DNA of 12,495 nt from NCBI GenBank assembly GCA_002386405.1, contig DGIP01000303.1, positions 1 to 12,495 on the forward strand, given 5' to 3'. The notes under the pieces are model-generated. The model had not been told where the DNA came from. It searched no databases and was given only the letters and a program-made list of their open reading frames with translations. The position numbers and the translations under genes are program-made. Source of the stretch: Stenotrophomonas maltophilia. GTDB taxonomy: Bacteria; Pseudomonadota; Gammaproteobacteria; Xanthomonadales; Xanthomonadaceae. Of this stretch, positions 6,291-12,495 are shown piece after piece. Position 1 is the stretch's first letter. Each line of letters opens with the position of its first letter.

Positions 6291-7526
6291 ATGCGGCTGC
6301 TGGCGGTGACCTATGGAACAGAAGGCGACACCCGGCCGCTGGTGATGTTGTGCCATGGGCTGCAGGCAGCTGGACATGAGGTCATGGTGCTGGCCGAGGG
6401 CGGCACGCTGGGCAGCGCGCAGGCGCTGGGCGTTCCGCATGCGGCGCTCGAAGGCGACATCCACGACGAGGTGGTGGCGCTGGTATCGCGGGGCAATGAT
6501 ATGGCAGCGGCATCGCGCGGGCTGGCGCGGATGGCGCAGCGGCATGTGCCGGCGTGGACGCGGCAGGCCGATGCTGCCGCGGCTGGGTGCGATGCGGTGT
6601 TGACTGGCGGGCTTGCCGCCTTCGTGGGCATGACGGTGGCCGAGCACCACGGGGTGCCGGCCATTGGCACCGGGATGATTCCGCTGACCCCGACCCGTGC
6701 GTTCCCCTCCCCGTTCCTGCCACGGCTGCCGCTGCCTGGCCTGCTCAATCGGCTCAGCTACGGGCTGGTCAACCAGGCGGTGTGGCGGACCTTCCGCGCA
6801 CCCATCAACGACGCACGGCGGGCGCTGGGCATGCCGGCGCGACGATCGCTGTGGCGCGATCTTCCGATGCTGTATGGCATCTCGCCGAGCCTGATGCCGC
6901 CGCCTGCGGACTGGCCGGCCAATCACCATGTGTGCGGGCAGTGGCGTGCACCGGATGCGGACTGGCAACCCGAGCCTGCGCTGCAGGCGTTCCTGGAGGC
7001 GGGCCCTGCCCCGGTCTATGTGGGATTTGGCAGCATGACTGGATTTGATCGCAACACGGTATTGCCTGCGCTGCTGGCGGCGCTGGCACCTCGCCGCGTG
7101 CTGTTGTTCCCGGGGTGGGCAGGCCTTCCAGACGGTCCGTTGCCAGCAAACGTATTCGTCATTGGTCCTGTTCCGCACGAAGCGCTGTTCCCACGCTGTT
7201 CTGCGGTGATCCATCACGGCGGCAGCGGCACAACGCATTCGGCATGCCGCGCAGGCGTGCCGTCGTTGGTCATGCCGTTTGCGGCAGATCAGTTCTTCTG
7301 GGCAGCACGATTGCAGGAGATCGGCGTCGCTGCCGAACCTCTTTCGCCAAAACGCCTGGACACCGAAACGTTGGGGCGTGCGATTGCCGTTGCCGAGCAT
7401 GCGGACACGCGGGCACGTGCAGCTGCGTTGGGACGGGCCATGGCGACGGAGGATGGCGTGGCGAAGGCCGTTCGGCTTATCGAGCACGCGCAACGCCCGA
7501 CCAACGGTCGGGCGCTACCCGGGTAA
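6291..7526 (+). CDS. GT1-family glycosyltransferase (MGT/YjiC type)
   Basis: This 411-residue GT-B-fold enzyme transfers a sugar from a nucleotide donor to a small or lipid acceptor. The N-terminus MRLLAVTYGTEGDTRPLVML is typical of the COG1819/YjiC group, which includes macrolide, sterol and carotenoid glycosyltransferases. The donor-binding signature HHGGSGTTHSACRAGVPSLV lies at 308-327, followed by PFAADQFFWA (329-338). In this fold the HHGGxGT loop binds the diphosphate, and the D/Q pair (D333, Q334) usually contacts the sugar. GFGSM (245-249) marks the start of the second domain. The acceptor cannot be deduced. It stands alone on the plus strand, divergent from rpmB and convergent with czcA (2 bp apart), so it is probably its own unit. 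Its last residues (RPTNGRALPG) are encoded by a REP-like palindrome, so the tail is unlikely to matter for catalysis. Confidence 0.88.
   Translation: MRLLAVTYGTEGDTRPLVMLCHGLQAAGHEVMVLAEGGTLGSAQALGVPHAALEGDIHDEVVALVSRGNDMAAASRGLARMAQRHVPAWTRQADAAAAGCDAVLTGGLAAFVGMTVAEHHGVPAIGTGMIPLTPTRAFPSPFLPRLPLPGLLNRLSYGLVNQAVWRTFRAPINDARRALGMPARRSLWRDLPMLYGISPSLMPPPADWPANHHVCGQWRAPDADWQPEPALQAFLEAGPAPVYVGFGSMTGFDRNTVLPALLAALAPRRVLLFPGWAGLPDGPLPANVFVIGPVPHEALFPRCSAVIHHGGSGTTHSACRAGVPSLVMPFAADQFFWAARLQEIGVAAEPLSPKRLDTETLGRAIAVAEHADTRARAAALGRAMATEDGVAKAVRLIEHAQRPTNGRALPG
7494..7518 (-). repeat. SMAG/REP-like palindrome with GTAG head between convergent genes
   Basis: The minus strand reads GTAG (7518-7515), arm CGCCCGACC (7514-7506), loop GTT, and a perfect 9-bp return arm GGTCGGGCG (7502-7494). 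The GTAG lies 10 nt past the czcA stop, and the stem lies inside the final codons of the glycosyltransferase. It can form a hairpin in both convergent transcripts. The core CGACC-GTT-GGTCG is nearly identical to the element at 2596-2620. Confidence 0.85.
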
Positions 7527-7528
7527 CG

Positions 7529-11683
<4,155 letters not shown>

Positions 11684-11687
<4 letters not shown>

Positions 11688-12495
11688 CGGCGGTCCTCCG
11701 TGGACACGGTCGCGGTAGCGGGGGCGGTGTTGGCGTGGGCAAGCTGGCCCTGGCCGGTCAACCGCTGCAGTTCGATCAGCGCGCGCTGCGCGGCGATGGC
11801 GGCATCGAGCTGGCGTTGCCGCGCCTCGATGCGCATGGCCTGCAGCTGCGCCCATTCCATGTAGCTGATGGCACCGGCGCGCCACGCTTTTTCGGCGGCG
11901 TTCTCGGCGCGCCGCAGTTGCGGCAGTACATCGCTCGCCATGCGGGTGACTTCCAGCCGCGAGGTTTCATAGCGGCCATGGGCCTCGGCCAGCGTGGTGT
12001 ACAGCTGCAGCGCGCGCGCATCGCGTTCCACCCCGTTCAGGGCGAGCTCGGCTTCGGCTGCGCGGATCTCCGGACCGGCGCGTCGCACACTGCCCAGTGG
12101 CAGGCTGAAGCCGCCGACCAGCGCGGTATCACCGCTGTCGCGGCTGTTGCGCACGCCGGCCTGCCAGCTGATATCCGGCCGTGCCTGGGTGCGTGCCAGC
12201 TGCAGTTGGGCCTCGCGCACGCGGCGTTCGCCAGCCAGCACGGCCAGTTCCGGGGTGCGCTGCAGTTCGTCGGCGAGGACGTCGAAGGGTTGCAGCGCCG
12301 GCAGCTGCAGCGGGTCGCCGCTGACCACGTCGAAGCCGGGCTCGCGTTCGCGCCACAGCGCCGACAGCGCCAGACGCGCGGCGCGGTCGGCCTGTCGGGC
12401 GCGATCGCGGTCCACTTCGGCCTGCGCCAGCATCGCCTGCGCGGTCATCAGCACCGATTCGGGCGACGCGCCCGCCTGCAGCCGCGCGCGAGCGG
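11684..12495 (-). CDS. czcC: Outer-membrane efflux factor, CzcC/TolC family (5' part missing)
   Basis: The last 270 codons are present; the start lies past the right edge, and the frame is open to base 12495. The sequence consists of long Ala/Arg/Glu/Leu-rich helices typical of an outer-membrane efflux protein (OEP) repeat. The central GGFSLPLGSVRRAGPEIRAA matches the beta-strand and turn conserved in CzcC-like proteins. These trimers form the outer-membrane channel of RND systems. The tail (about the last 20 residues) is Ala/Thr-rich and probably disordered. The TGA overlaps the czcB ATG by four bases, so the order czcC-czcB-czcA is a tightly coupled operon. The promoter and any metal-responsive regulator lie outside the window. 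Confidence 0.9.
11695..11699 (-). promoter_or_regulatory. Shine-Dalgarno that sets the czcB start
   Basis: The minus strand reads GGAGG, 7 nt, then ATG at 11687. The site lies within the final codons of czcC and supports the signal-peptide start over the longer open frame. Confidence 0.85.

Noticed and set aside
6156..7493. A 445-codon minus-strand frame opposite the glycosyltransferase
   Set aside because: It is Arg/His/Gln-rich with no domain, and the plus-strand gene has a Shine-Dalgarno and the GT1 signature.
11688..11885. N-terminal extension of czcB
   Set aside because: The 66 residues are a shadow of czcC. The real start has GGAGG and begins a lipoprotein signal peptide.

Overview
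The window looks like chromosomal DNA of a Xanthomonadaceae gammaproteobacterium, most likely Stenotrophomonas. The evidence is the high GC content, an E. coli-like UvrD and L28/L33 pair, and short palindromes headed by GTAG that resemble the SMAG/REP family described in Stenotrophomonas maltophilia. No database search was possible, so the genus is inferred. No CRISPR array, prophage, insertion sequence, rRNA or tRNA was seen. The cargo is mostly housekeeping genes plus a heavy-metal efflux operon.

Layout from left to right. A small tyrosine-phosphatase-like gene (14-337, -) lies just behind uvrD (353-2545, -). Then come a COG4529-type FAD/NAD(P)-binding protein (2601-3995, -) and a cardiolipin synthase-type phospholipase D (4035-5453, -). 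The ribosomal pair rpmB-rpmG (5988 to 5574, -) ends in a clear intrinsic terminator. A 302-bp divergent spacer (5989-6290) holds a sigma-70-like rpmBG promoter, a perfect 10-bp tandem repeat and a dyad. An MGT/YjiC-type GT1 glycosyltransferase follows (6291-7526, +). It converges, with 2 bp between the stop codons, on a czcC-czcB-czcA operon (7529 to beyond 12495, -). czcC is cut by the right edge.

How the genes work together. CzcC (outer-membrane factor), CzcB (lipoprotein adaptor) and CzcA (proton-driven RND pump with the divalent-metal DFG...DGA...EN motif) form one translationally coupled tripartite efflux system, probably for Zn/Cd/Co. RpmB and RpmG are large-subunit ribosomal proteins. 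UvrD and the phosphatase-like protein are probably cotranscribed. The other genes look like independent units.

Two things stand out. First, nearly every predicted transcription unit ends in a hairpin. One is the classical terminator after rpmG. The others are GTAG-headed palindromes that sit on the stop codons or final codons of the phosphatase, oxidoreductase, cls and glycosyltransferase/czcA genes. Two of these share an almost identical core and encode the last residues of their host proteins. Second, CzcB appears to lack the alpha-helical hairpin usual for RND adaptors: its two lipoyl half-motifs are joined by only about eight residues. I saw no convincing wholly new multi-gene system.
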